DNA of 17,633 nucleotides, taken from positions 1 to 17,633 of the forward strand of contig JANXSC010000569.1 in NCBI GenBank assembly GCA_025352845.1, in the 5' to 3' direction. Position 1 is the first letter of the stretch. Every line of letters begins with the position of its first letter. The translations under genes were made by a program, and so were the position numbers. The DNA comes from Opitutaceae bacterium. Lineage in GTDB: Bacteria > Verrucomicrobiota > Verrucomicrobiia > Opitutales > Opitutaceae. The notes beneath the pieces were generated by a model. That model saw only the letters and a program-made list of their open reading frames with translations, searched no databases and was not told the origin of the DNA. Shown one piece after another: positions 7,319 to 14,967 of this stretch.

Positions 7319-8362
7319 ATGCAAGACCAACTCTCCGCCCTCCTCGCGAAAGCCGCCGCCGAACTGCCCGGCGTGAACGCCCGCCCTGCGTTCGAAGCTG
7401 CCAAAGCGCGCTACGTCGGCCCCAACGGCGAACTCACCGCGCTGATGAAGCAGATGGGCGGCATCCCGAAGGAGCAGAAGCCCGCGGCCGGCAAACTCAT
7501 CAACGAAGCGAAAACGCAGCTCACCGCGCTCCTCGACGCCGCGCTCGCCCGCATCGCCGACTCCGAACTCGCCGCCCAACTCGGGCCGGCCGTCGATCCG
7601 ACGCTGCCTTCCCCCGACGTCGGCCCCGGCACGCGCCACCCGCTCACGCTCGTGCGCGAGGAGATGTGCCGCATTTTGCGCAAGGTCGGCTTCACCGTCG
7701 CCGACGGCCCGGAGGTCGAGACCGAGTATTACTGTTTCGACGCCCTGAACACCCCGAGCGATCACCCGGCGCGCGACGAGAAGGACACGTTTTATTTTCC
7801 CGCCGCTGCGCGCTTTGGCAACGTCTCCAAAAAAAATCCCGAGGAAAAATATCTCCTGCGCACGCACACCTCGTCGGTGCAAATCCGCACGATGCTCAAG
7901 GGCGCGCCACCGATCCGCATCGTTTCTCCCGGTCGCGTTTATCGTCGCGACACCACCGACGCGACGCACTCGGCTAATTTCCACCAGCTCGAGTGCCTCT
8001 ACGTCGACAAGGGCGTCACCGTCCGCGACCTGAAGGCGCTGCTCGACTACATCTTCGCCTCGCTTCTCGGCAAAGACACCAAGACCCGCTTTCGCCCGCA
8101 CTACTTCGGCTACACCGAGCCGAGTTTCGAGGTCGATCTCACCGCGACGCATCTCCCGAAAGTGAAGAAACCGTGGATCGAAATCGGCGGCTGCGGCATG
8201 GTCGATCCCACGGTGTTTCAAGACGTCGGCTACGACTCCGAAGTCTGGAGCGGCTACGCTTTCGGCATGGGCCTCGAGCGCCTCGCGATGCTCCTCTACG
8301 GCATCGATGACATCCGCTATTTCTACCAAAACGATCTGCGCTTTCTGAAGCAGTTCGCCTGA
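7319..8362 (+). CDS. pheS: Phenylalanyl-tRNA synthetase alpha subunit
   Basis: The catalytic alpha subunit of the (alpha-beta)2 phenylalanyl-tRNA synthetase, a class IIc enzyme charging tRNA(Phe) in the cytoplasm; 347 residues, close to the family length. The first ~90 residues form the coiled-coil arm that contacts tRNA. The catalytic domain has RHPLTLVREEM (106-116), motif 2 GRVYRRDTTDATHSANFHQLE (205-225, starting after SP), FRPHYFGYTEPSFEVD (258-273) and motif 3 GYAFGMGLERLAML (312-325). The Ala at 314 corresponds to the E. coli Ala294 that shapes the Phe pocket. The ATG at 7319 is the natural N-terminus; no Shine-Dalgarno sequence precedes it (CCTTTTCCTCTTCGCTCG). A terminator and a mirrored repeat separate it from rplT, so a separate promoter is likely, but none could be identified. 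pheT follows after 98 nt. Confidence 0.98.
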   Translation: MQDQLSALLAKAAAELPGVNARPAFEAAKARYVGPNGELTALMKQMGGIPKEQKPAAGKLINEAKTQLTALLDAALARIADSELAAQLGPAVDPTLPSPDVGPGTRHPLTLVREEMCRILRKVGFTVADGPEVETEYYCFDALNTPSDHPARDEKDTFYFPAAARFGNVSKKNPEEKYLLRTHTSSVQIRTMLKGAPPIRIVSPGRVYRRDTTDATHSANFHQLECLYVDKGVTVRDLKALLDYIFASLLGKDTKTRFRPHYFGYTEPSFEVDLTATHLPKVKKPWIEIGGCGMVDPTVFQDVGYDSEVWSGYAFGMGLERLAMLLYGIDDIRYFYQNDLRFLKQFA

Positions 8363-8370
8363 AGCAGATG

Positions 8371-8446
8371 AACCACGAATGGACACAAATTCACACGAAT
8401 GAATTCCGGCTCCTTCATTCGTGTCTCTTCGTGTCCATTCGTGGTT
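8371..8446. repeat. Mirrored CACGAAT element 2 (pheS-pheT gap)
   Basis: The left arm 8371-8402 and right arm 8415-8446 are 32-nt inverted copies with 28 matches. Each arm is three 10-bp CACGAAT-type units, and the arms are separated by only 12 nt. The element begins 8 nt after the pheS stop and ends 14 nt before the pheT GTG start. It is clearly the same family as 7216-7298 (shared AACCACGAATGGACAC). Confidence 0.9.
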
Positions 8447-8460
8447 AAAAAATTTCTTCC

Positions 8461-10920
8461 GTGAAAATTTCCCTCAACTGGCTCCGCGACTACGTCGCTC
8501 TCGATGCCTCGAACGACGAAATCTCCCGTGCGATCACCTTCCTCGGTTTCGAGGTCGAGGGCGTCGCCAACACCGGCGCGCCGAAACTGGATAACGTCGT
8601 CGTCGGCGAAATCCTCACGCGCGCCAAGCATCCCAACGCCGACAAACTCTCCGTCTGCACCGTCGATGTCGGCCCGGCCGGCGGCGTGAAAACCATTGTC
8701 TGCGGCGCGCACAATTGCGGCGCCGGCAACCGCGTGCTCGTCGCGCTCCCCGGCGCCGTGCTGCCGGGCAATTTCCAAATCAAGCTCTCGAAAATCCGCG
8801 GCCAGGAATCGCAGGGCATGATGTGCTCGCCCGACGAGATCGGCATGGGCTCCGACCACAGCGGCCTCCTCATTCTCGCTGACAAGCCTGCGCTCGGTGC
8901 GGCGATGAACGACGTGTTGCCGCCCGGGGACACGGTCTTCGACATCGAGATCACGCCCAATCGTCCCGACTGCCAGTCCCACCTTGGCATCGCGCGCGAG
9001 CTCGCCGCGTGGTTCAAGCTTCCGCTCATTTATCCACAGGAGAAATTCCGCGGTGATGTCGCCGGCCCTGCCGCACGTCCCGACCTTCTCGCTTCCGTTC
9101 GCGTTGAAGCGCCCGAGGATTGCCCGCTCTACAGCGCCACGATTATTTCCGGGATCCAGGTGGGACCGAGCCCCGCTTGGCTCCAGCGCCGCCTCACCGC
9201 CGTCGGCCTGCGTCCGATCAACAACGTCGTCGACGTCGGCAATTACGTGATGCTCGAGACCGGTCAGCCGATGCATGCGTTCGACGCAAAAAAACTCGGC
9301 GGCAACGCAATCGTCGTTCGGCGCGCTGCCGAGGGGGAAAAAATTACCACGCTCGACGGCAAGGAACGCGCACTCACCTCGCGCATGCTGGTGATTGCCG
9401 ACGCACAGAAGCCCGTCGTCGTCGCCGGCATCATGGGCGGCGTGAACTCCGGTGTGTCCGACGACACCACCGATCTCGTGCTGGAGTGCGCGATTTTCCG
9501 GAAGCAATCCGTTCGCGCGACCTCGCGCCAACTCGCGCTCTCGTCTGATTCTTCATATCGCTACGAGCGCGGCGTCGATCCGCACGGTGCCATCGAGGCG
9601 GCGTGGCGCGCCGTCGATCTCATTTTGGAAACCGCAGGCGGCAAAGTCGTCGGTCCCTCCTTCAAGGTCGGCGGCGATGTGCCGTGGCAGCGCGAAATCG
9701 TCGTCACACATGACTACATCACCGAGAAACTCGGTTTCGATATTCCCGCGGCCGAGATGCGCGCCGCGTTTGAGTCGCTCGAACTCACCGTCACCCGTGA
9801 AGAGCCGACGACCCATCCCGCGCGTGGCCCCGCGTGGACGGTTTCTATTCCCAGTTGGCGCGACGACCTTGATCGTCCGATCGACCTCGTCGAGGAAGTG
9901 CTGCGGCTTCACGGCACGGAGAAGATTCCCGCCGCCGTCGTTTCGTCGCCGGGCCTGCTGGCCGATGACGATCCGATTTCGATCTTCAACCGCCGCGTGA
10001 CTGACCACCTCGTCGGCCACGATTTTCACGAGTGCGTGAACTACACGCTGCGCCCCGCGAAGGAAGTGGCCGCATGGATCGAGCCGACGTCCGCAACTCC
10101 TCTCGCGCTGGCCAATCCTTTCACCGAGGACCAATCGCATCTGCGGCCGACCCTGATCACGGGTTTGCTCGAATCGCTGCGGCTCAACCAATCGCGCGGC
10201 GTCGCCGTCTCGCGGCTCTTTGAAACGGGCCGCATGTTCATCGAACGCGAGGGCCAGGTCTTCGAATGCGCAGGGGTGGCGTTCGTGGTCGCCGAGTCCG
10301 TGGCCGAACGCTCGTGGCTGAAGCGCGAGCCGGTCGACTTCTCCTTCGCGAAGCATCACATCACGGCGCTCGCGAGCGTGGCCGGGATCGACTTTGCGCG
10401 TCAGCCGGTCGGGCCGGCAACGGCACCGGGTTGGCAGGCCGGGCACTCCGCGGCCGTGAATGATCACGCCTACAACTGGGCGGCGCGCTTTGGCCTGTTG
10501 AACCTCGGCTTCGTGAAATCGCTCGGCATCGAGGGCAAAATTTACGGCGGATGTTTTGCGATTCTGCCGGAGAAACTCAGCGCCGAAAGTGCGCGCCACC
10601 GCTTTTCCGAATTCGGTCTTTTCCCCGCCGCGCTGCGCGATCTCGCGCTCGTGGTCGATGCCGCCACGCCTGCGGCCGACGTGCAAAAATCCCTCTTGAA
10701 ACTGGCGCGCGCCGCCGTGGGCAACGCTTTCGCCGTCGAGAGCGTGACGGTGTTCGACCTCTATCGTGGAACGGGTTTGCCCGACGGGAAGAAGAGCCTG
10801 GCGTTCAACTTGGTCTTCCGTGCCGCCGAGCGAACGCTCACCGACGATGAGGTGAATGGCGTCTTTCAAAAAGTGCAGGACGAAGTCGTTATGGCGTCTG
10901 GTTGGCAGATTCGCAAATAG
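8461..10920 (+). CDS. pheT: Phenylalanyl-tRNA synthetase beta subunit
   Basis: The beta subunit of phenylalanyl-tRNA synthetase, 819 residues, near the usual 790-810. The GTG at 8461 begins the conserved N-terminus MKISLNWLRDYV. An OB-fold tRNA-binding domain covers roughly 40-150 (VVVGEILTRAKHPNADKLSVC, split by no gap; then VCGAHNCGAGNRV and QGMMCSPDEIGMG). Next come the B3/B4 editing domain at roughly 210-390, which removes mischarged Tyr (MHAFDAKKLGG, GIMGGVNSGVSDDTTD), B5 and the core with RPIDLVEEVLRLHG, and a C-terminal ferredoxin-like anticodon-binding domain at roughly 705-819 (FPAALRDLALVVD, YRGTGLPDGKKSLAFNL). No Shine-Dalgarno sequence is present (AATTTCTTCC precedes the start). 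gatC begins one nucleotide after its stop, which implies shared transcription and probable translational coupling. Confidence 0.98.
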   Translation: MKISLNWLRDYVALDASNDEISRAITFLGFEVEGVANTGAPKLDNVVVGEILTRAKHPNADKLSVCTVDVGPAGGVKTIVCGAHNCGAGNRVLVALPGAVLPGNFQIKLSKIRGQESQGMMCSPDEIGMGSDHSGLLILADKPALGAAMNDVLPPGDTVFDIEITPNRPDCQSHLGIARELAAWFKLPLIYPQEKFRGDVAGPAARPDLLASVRVEAPEDCPLYSATIISGIQVGPSPAWLQRRLTAVGLRPINNVVDVGNYVMLETGQPMHAFDAKKLGGNAIVVRRAAEGEKITTLDGKERALTSRMLVIADAQKPVVVAGIMGGVNSGVSDDTTDLVLECAIFRKQSVRATSRQLALSSDSSYRYERGVDPHGAIEAAWRAVDLILETAGGKVVGPSFKVGGDVPWQREIVVTHDYITEKLGFDIPAAEMRAAFESLELTVTREEPTTHPARGPAWTVSIPSWRDDLDRPIDLVEEVLRLHGTEKIPAAVVSSPGLLADDDPISIFNRRVTDHLVGHDFHECVNYTLRPAKEVAAWIEPTSATPLALANPFTEDQSHLRPTLITGLLESLRLNQSRGVAVSRLFETGRMFIEREGQVFECAGVAFVVAESVAERSWLKREPVDFSFAKHHITALASVAGIDFARQPVGPATAPGWQAGHSAAVNDHAYNWAARFGLLNLGFVKSLGIEGKIYGGCFAILPEKLSAESARHRFSEFGLFPAALRDLALVVDAATPAADVQKSLLKLARAAVGNAFAVESVTVFDLYRGTGLPDGKKSLAFNLVFRAAERTLTDDEVNGVFQKVQDEVVMASGWQIRK

Positions 10921-10921
10921 C

Positions 10922-11227
10922 ATGGCAACGTCACTCATAGTAAAAGCAGGCGATTTGGATATAGGAAGGGTTGCTGCTCTGGCTCGTATTCAACTCAGCC
11001 CGATCGAGGCTGTGGAGTATGCGAAGCAGCTTGTCCAAGTTCTGGGCCATTTTGAGCGACTCAAGGCTGTCGATGTCTCTGGCATCGAGCCGAGCTCGCA
11101 CGCCTTCGACGTCACCAACGTCTGGGCCGACGATGTGGTGCGGCCGGGCCTTACGGTCGCCGACGCGCTACGCAACGCTCTTTCCCAGCGCGACCATATG
11201 GTGGTCGTGCCGAAGGTCGTAGAGTAG
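10922..11227 (+). CDS. gatC: Asp-tRNA(Asn)/Glu-tRNA(Gln) amidotransferase subunit C
   Basis: GatC, the small subunit that wraps around and stabilises GatA within the GatCAB amidotransferase; 101 residues, a normal length. The ATG at 10922 is chosen because it falls just after the pheT stop (TAG-C-ATG) and puts the conserved helical N-terminal motif IGRVAALARIQLSPIE at residues 14-29. Other family features are the YAKQLVQVLGHFERLKAVDVSGIEP segment (read in two parts: EYAKQLVQVLGHFERLK, then DVSGIEPSSHA) and the late DDVVRPGLTVADALRNA, ending in VVVPKVVE. No Shine-Dalgarno sequence is visible, so translation is probably coupled to pheT termination. gatA follows 31 nt downstream. Confidence 0.95.
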   Translation: MATSLIVKAGDLDIGRVAALARIQLSPIEAVEYAKQLVQVLGHFERLKAVDVSGIEPSSHAFDVTNVWADDVVRPGLTVADALRNALSQRDHMVVVPKVVE

Positions 11228-11258
11228 GGCTGGTCTCCGACCCGCCCTCGTTGCTCCC

Positions 11259-12722
11259 ATGTCTTCCGACCTTCACTTTTGCACCATTACGGATCTCTCG
11301 GCGCAGCTCGCTGCGAAGGAGCTTTCCGCCACCGATCTCATGAGCGCGGTGATCGCGCGCACGCGGGCGGTCGAGCCGCGCGTCCACGCTTTTAACTCGT
11401 GCGACGAGGCCAATGCGCTCACGCAAGCCGCCGCTTCCGATGCGCGCCGTGACGACGGCCAGTCGCTCGGCCCGCTCGATGGCATTCCGATCGCGTTGAA
11501 GGATGTGATCGCGGTCACGGGTCAGCCGCTCACGGCCTCCAGCAAGATGCTGGAGGATTTTGTTTCGCCCTACGATGCGACGGTCACGACCAAACTGAAA
11601 AACGCGGGCGCCGTCCTCTGGGGCCGGGCGAACTGCGACGAGTTCGCGATGGGCTCCTCGACGGAAAATTCCGCGTTCGGTCCCACCGGCAACCCGTGGG
11701 ATGTCACGCGCGTGCCCGGCGGCTCCTCCGGCGGCAGCGCCGCGGCGCTGGCCGCGGGTGAGGCGATTGCGGCGCTTGGTTCCGACACCGGCGGCTCGAT
11801 TCGCCAGCCGGCCGCGCTGTGTGGCGTCGTCGGCCTGAAGCCGACCTACGGCCTCGTGTCGCGCTACGGTCTGATCGCCTACGCGTCGTCGCTCGATCAG
11901 ATCGGGCCGTTCGCGCGCACGGTGGAGGACGCCGCAATCGTGCTCGGGGCGATTGCCGGTCACGACGAACGCGACTCCACTTCGTTCAAGACGGACATTC
12001 CGAATTATCGGGCCGAACTCGCGACGCGCCGTGGGCCCTGGAAACTTGGTATCCCGAAGGAATATTTCGCCGAGGGCCTCGATCCTGAAATCGGCGCTGC
12101 CGTAGAGAAGGCGATCGCGTTCTATAAATCGCAGGGCTGTGAGATTCGCGAAGTCTCGCTGCCGCACACGCAATACTGCCTCGACACCTACTACATCATC
12201 GCGACAGCCGAGGCCTCATCGAATCTCGCGCGCTACGATGGCATCCGCTACGGCCACCGTTCGAAGAACGCGAAGGATGTCGTCGATCTCTATTTTCAAT
12301 CCCGCGCCGAGGGCTTCGGTGCCGAGGTAAAGCGCCGCCTCATCCTCGGCACATACGTGCTCAGCTCCGGCTACTACGACGCCTACTATCTCCGCGCGCA
12401 GAAAGTCCGCACCCTCATCCGCCGGGATTTCCTCAACGCCTACCGCGAGGTCGATGCGCTCATCACGCCCACCTCGCCGATCCCCGCGTTCAAGATCGGC
12501 GAGAAGAGCGACCCGCTCGCGATGTATCTCTGCGACATCTATACGATCGGCGTGAACCTCGCCGGTCTCCCCGCGATCAGCGTGCCGTGTGGTTTCACGA
12601 AGAGTAACCTTCCCATCGGCGTGCAATTGATCGGGCAGCCTTTTCAAGAGGCGAATCTCCTCGCGATCGCACACGCCTACGAACGGGCGCATGAGTGGAG
12701 CGCAAAGACCCCGAACCTCTGA
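11259..12722 (+). CDS. gatA: Asp-tRNA(Asn)/Glu-tRNA(Gln) amidotransferase subunit A
   Basis: GatA, the glutaminase subunit of GatCAB. It releases ammonia from glutamine or asparagine and feeds it to GatB for conversion of Asp-tRNA(Asn) or Glu-tRNA(Gln); 487 residues, the family length. It is an amidase-signature enzyme. The catalytic Lys is K81 in GIPIALKD (75-82), the cis-Ser is S156 in GGSSGGSAAALAAGEA (154-169), and the nucleophile Ser is S180 in GSDTGGSIRQPA (174-185). The K-to-S spacing of 99 matches characterised GatA proteins. Substrate-pocket segments YGLVSRYGLIAYASSLDQIG and GVNLAGLPAISVPCG are also present. The ATG at 11259 lies 31 nt after gatC without a Shine-Dalgarno sequence. 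The gene ends just before a mirrored repeat and gatB. Confidence 0.98.
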   Translation: MSSDLHFCTITDLSAQLAAKELSATDLMSAVIARTRAVEPRVHAFNSCDEANALTQAAASDARRDDGQSLGPLDGIPIALKDVIAVTGQPLTASSKMLEDFVSPYDATVTTKLKNAGAVLWGRANCDEFAMGSSTENSAFGPTGNPWDVTRVPGGSSGGSAAALAAGEAIAALGSDTGGSIRQPAALCGVVGLKPTYGLVSRYGLIAYASSLDQIGPFARTVEDAAIVLGAIAGHDERDSTSFKTDIPNYRAELATRRGPWKLGIPKEYFAEGLDPEIGAAVEKAIAFYKSQGCEIREVSLPHTQYCLDTYYIIATAEASSNLARYDGIRYGHRSKNAKDVVDLYFQSRAEGFGAEVKRRLILGTYVLSSGYYDAYYLRAQKVRTLIRRDFLNAYREVDALITPTSPIPAFKIGEKSDPLAMYLCDIYTIGVNLAGLPAISVPCGFTKSNLPIGVQLIGQPFQEANLLAIAHAYERAHEWSAKTPNL

Positions 12723-12728
12723 TTTTTT

Positions 12729-12797
12729 GCCCACGGAACACACGGAATACACTGAATGAAGAAATCTTTTTCCGTGTATTCCGTGTGTTCCGTGGGC
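12729..12797. repeat. Mirrored CACGGAA element 3 (gatA-gatB gap)
   Basis: The left arm 12729-12756 (GCCCACGGAACACACGGAAT...) and right arm 12770-12797 are 28-nt inverted copies with one mismatch and a 13-nt AT-rich centre. Each arm is three 9-bp CACGGAA-type units. The element begins 6 nt after the gatA stop and ends 13 nt before the gatB ATG. It shares the architecture, but not the exact sequence, of elements 1 and 2. Confidence 0.9.
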
Positions 12798-12810
12798 CAT
12801 TCCTTCTGAA

Positions 12811-14262
12811 ATGAACTACGAAGCCGTCATCGGACTCGAAGTCCACGTGCAGGTGAAAACCCGCTCGAAGATTTTCACGCGCGTCGCCACCGGCTACGGG
12901 CACGAACCCAACACGCTCACCGATCCCGTCGTGCTCGCTCTCCCCGGCGCGCTGCCGGTGATGAACAAGGCCGCGCTCGACGCGATCATCAAGGCCGGCC
13001 TGCTTCTGGGCTGCGAAATCGCGCCGGTCTGCAAATGGGACCGAAAGCAGTATTTCTATCCCGACTCGCCGAAGAATTACCAAATCTCGCAATACGACCA
13101 GCCCATGTGCCTCGGCGGCACCGTCGAGATCGAGCTGCCCGGCTCGGCGCGCAACATCATGGGCGAGCACAAAAAAATTCCGCTCACCCGCATTCACCTC
13201 GAGGAGGATGTCGGCAAGCTGAACCACGGTGCGACCGACTCGCTCGTCGACTACAACCGCGCGGGCACACCGCTGATGGAGATCGTTTCCGATCCGGCGA
13301 TGCACACGGCCGAGGAAGCCTACGCCTATCTTACCTCGATCCGCGCGACGATGATCTATGGCGGGATTTCTGACTGCGATATGGAAAAAGGTCAGCTCCG
13401 CTGCGACGCCAACATTTCCATCCGTCCGGTCGGCGAGACCAGGCTCGGCACCAAGGTGGAGTTGAAGAACCTCAACTCGATTTCCTTTGTGCGCGACGGT
13501 ATCGCCCACGAAATCGAGCGCCAGATCGCACTCGTCGAGCGCGGTGGGACGATCGTGCAGGAGACGCGTGACTACGATGGCATGGCCGGCACGTCGCAAT
13601 CGCTGCGCAGCAAGGAAGAGGCGCACGACTACCGCTATTTTCCCGATCCGGATTTGATGCCGGTGAAGGTGGATGCCGCATGGAAATCACGAATTCAGGC
13701 GGAGTGCCCGGAGTTGCCCTTCGTGAAGCAGCGCCGGTTTTTCGAGCAATACCAGCTGCCTTACTCTCTCACTTCCGTTCTTGTTTGGGATCGAGAGCTT
13801 GCCGATTTTTTTGAGGAAGCGGCGAAACTCAGTGGCAAGCCGCAGCCGGTGGGCAACTGGATCGCCAATGATCTGTTGCGTGAGCTCGGCACGGCCGGAT
13901 TGGGACTCGCAGAGTCCAAGGTTCGGCCGGCGAACCTTGCCGCGCTCGTGCGGATGGTCGAGTCGGGTGCCGTCCTCGGCCACGCGGCGAAGGAAATTTT
14001 CGTCGCAATGTTTGCGACCGGCGGTGATCCCGCCGCGATCGCCGAGCAACTCGGCCTTAAATCCGCTCCGACCGACGCCGGCGAGCTTGAACAATGGTGT
14101 CGCGATTCGATCGCCGCCAACGCCAGAGCGCTCGCCGAATTCAAGGCCGGGAAAGACAGCGCGATCAACGCGTTCAAAGGTTCGGTGATGAAAGCTGCCA
14201 AGGGCAAGGTGAACCCGAAGCTCGTGGACGAGACGCTGCGAAGGTTGCTCGCGGCATCGTGA
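12811..14262 (+). CDS. gatB: Asp-tRNA(Asn)/Glu-tRNA(Gln) amidotransferase subunit B
   Basis: GatB, the tRNA-binding and kinase-like subunit of GatCAB. It activates the misacylated Asp or Glu with ATP and transfers ammonia from GatA; 483 residues, the family length. The N-terminus NYEAVIGLEVHVQVKTRSK is diagnostic. Further motifs are KWDRKQYFYPDSPKNYQISQ (75-94), HLEEDVGK (129-136), DYNRAGTPLMEIV (147-159), RCDANISIRPVG (197-208), KVELKNLNS (215-223) and DYRYFPDPDLMP (273-284). The C-terminal third is the helical GatB/YqeY tail domain that recognises the tRNA elbow. The ATG at 12811 has no Shine-Dalgarno sequence and lies 13 nt past the mirrored repeat. Because glnS is also present, the likely main job is making Asn-tRNA(Asn). 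Confidence 0.98.
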   Translation: MNYEAVIGLEVHVQVKTRSKIFTRVATGYGHEPNTLTDPVVLALPGALPVMNKAALDAIIKAGLLLGCEIAPVCKWDRKQYFYPDSPKNYQISQYDQPMCLGGTVEIELPGSARNIMGEHKKIPLTRIHLEEDVGKLNHGATDSLVDYNRAGTPLMEIVSDPAMHTAEEAYAYLTSIRATMIYGGISDCDMEKGQLRCDANISIRPVGETRLGTKVELKNLNSISFVRDGIAHEIERQIALVERGGTIVQETRDYDGMAGTSQSLRSKEEAHDYRYFPDPDLMPVKVDAAWKSRIQAECPELPFVKQRRFFEQYQLPYSLTSVLVWDRELADFFEEAAKLSGKPQPVGNWIANDLLRELGTAGLGLAESKVRPANLAALVRMVESGAVLGHAAKEIFVAMFATGGDPAAIAEQLGLKSAPTDAGELEQWCRDSIAANARALAEFKAGKDSAINAFKGSVMKAAKGKVNPKLVDETLRRLLAAS

Positions 14263-14347
14263 TAAATTCGGCTGTGGTTCCGTCGTAGAATGACTGTGCG
14301 GCTCCGGTTGGGGTTGCGCAGCGCGTGCCCGTGGCTGTCGTGGGCGC

Positions 14348-14808
14348 GTGATCAAACAACTCGCCCACCTTTGCCTGAAGACGAGTCGGCTCGATGAGAT
14401 GACGAAATTTTATTGCGACAAGCTCGGAGCAACCCGCAAATTTCGCTACCTCGATCCGCAGGGCCGGACCGTCGGTTGTTATTTCGCGCTGGGCGAAAAT
14501 ACCTTCCTCGAGGTTTTCGATCATGCGGACGCGCACCGGCGCAGCAATTCGGCGAAACCTTTGGAACCATTGGAAGAACTGCGGGACAGTTGGCTATGCG
14601 TCACAACCATTTTTGCCTGCAGGTGGAGGATCTCGATGCGGGCGTGGCGCAATTGAGTTCACCTGGCGTCCACGTGACCGGGCGCAAAACCGGGAATGAT
14701 CGCTCGCTGCAGGCTTGGATCCGAGACCCCGATGGAAACCTGATCGAGCTGCAGCAATACACACCGCAAAGTCTCCAGATTACGGAGGAGGATTTTCGAG
14801 AAAACTGA
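14348..14808 (+). pseudogene. VOC/glyoxalase-family protein split by a frameshift
   Basis: Two overlapping frames together spell one vicinal-oxygen-chelate protein of about 150 residues. The first frame starts at GTG 14348 with IKQLAHLCLKTSRLDEMTKFY and runs through NTFLEVFDH. The second frame, one base back, carries HNHFCLQVEDLDAGVAQL, IRDPDGNLIELQQY and the stop at 14808. The four expected metal ligands are split two and two: His in LAHLCL and Glu in FLEVF in the first frame, His in NHFCLQV (codon at 14608) and Glu in LIELQQY in the second. The break lies between about 14525 and 14600 and equals loss of one base or gain of two. Left alone, the first frame ends at 14656 in unrelated residues. 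It is either a recent pseudogene or a sequencing error. VOC enzymes include glyoxalase I, dioxygenases and resistance proteins; the substrate is unknown. Confidence 0.82.
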
Positions 14809-14967
14809 ATTTGTTTTAATCTGGAGGCCTGATCCTGCCCGGGATTTTCGCAGCAGGAATCGTATCACTGGTAGTTACTAGCAAGATTGATGTCGTTTGT
14901 TTGCATTTCCCTCTTGAAGACTAGGCCTTTCAACCCAGAAAAAGACGTCCCAACAGCTGCGAACCCT
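14809..14967. other. Spacer upstream of the secreted protease
   Basis: This stretch is more A/T-rich than the surrounding coding DNA. The protease frame is open back to a TTG at 14887 and an ATG at 14890, but those residues (MSFVCISLLKTRPFNPEKD) do not continue into a sensible signal peptide. A 6-bp stem (TCCTGC/GCAGGA) lies near 14833-14862. I see no confident promoter. Confidence 0.45.

Noticed and set aside
7216..8446. Possible CRISPR array from repeated CACGAATGGACAC words
   Set aside because: The repeats are inverted arms separated by a whole gene, with no regular unique spacers and no cas genes.
9553..10938. Long minus-strand open frame of 461 codons opposite pheT, and similar ones opposite the receptors and gatA/gatB
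   Set aside because: They are antisense shadows expected in GC-rich coding DNA. Their translations are rich in Arg, Gly, Ala and Val with no recognisable motif, and the opposite strand encodes well-conserved proteins.
14600..14620. Programmed ribosomal frameshift at the T-run in the VOC gene
   Set aside because: The metal-ligand His codon at 14608 must already be in the second frame, so slippage at the following T-run comes too late, and the heptamer does not fit the X-XXY-YYZ pattern.
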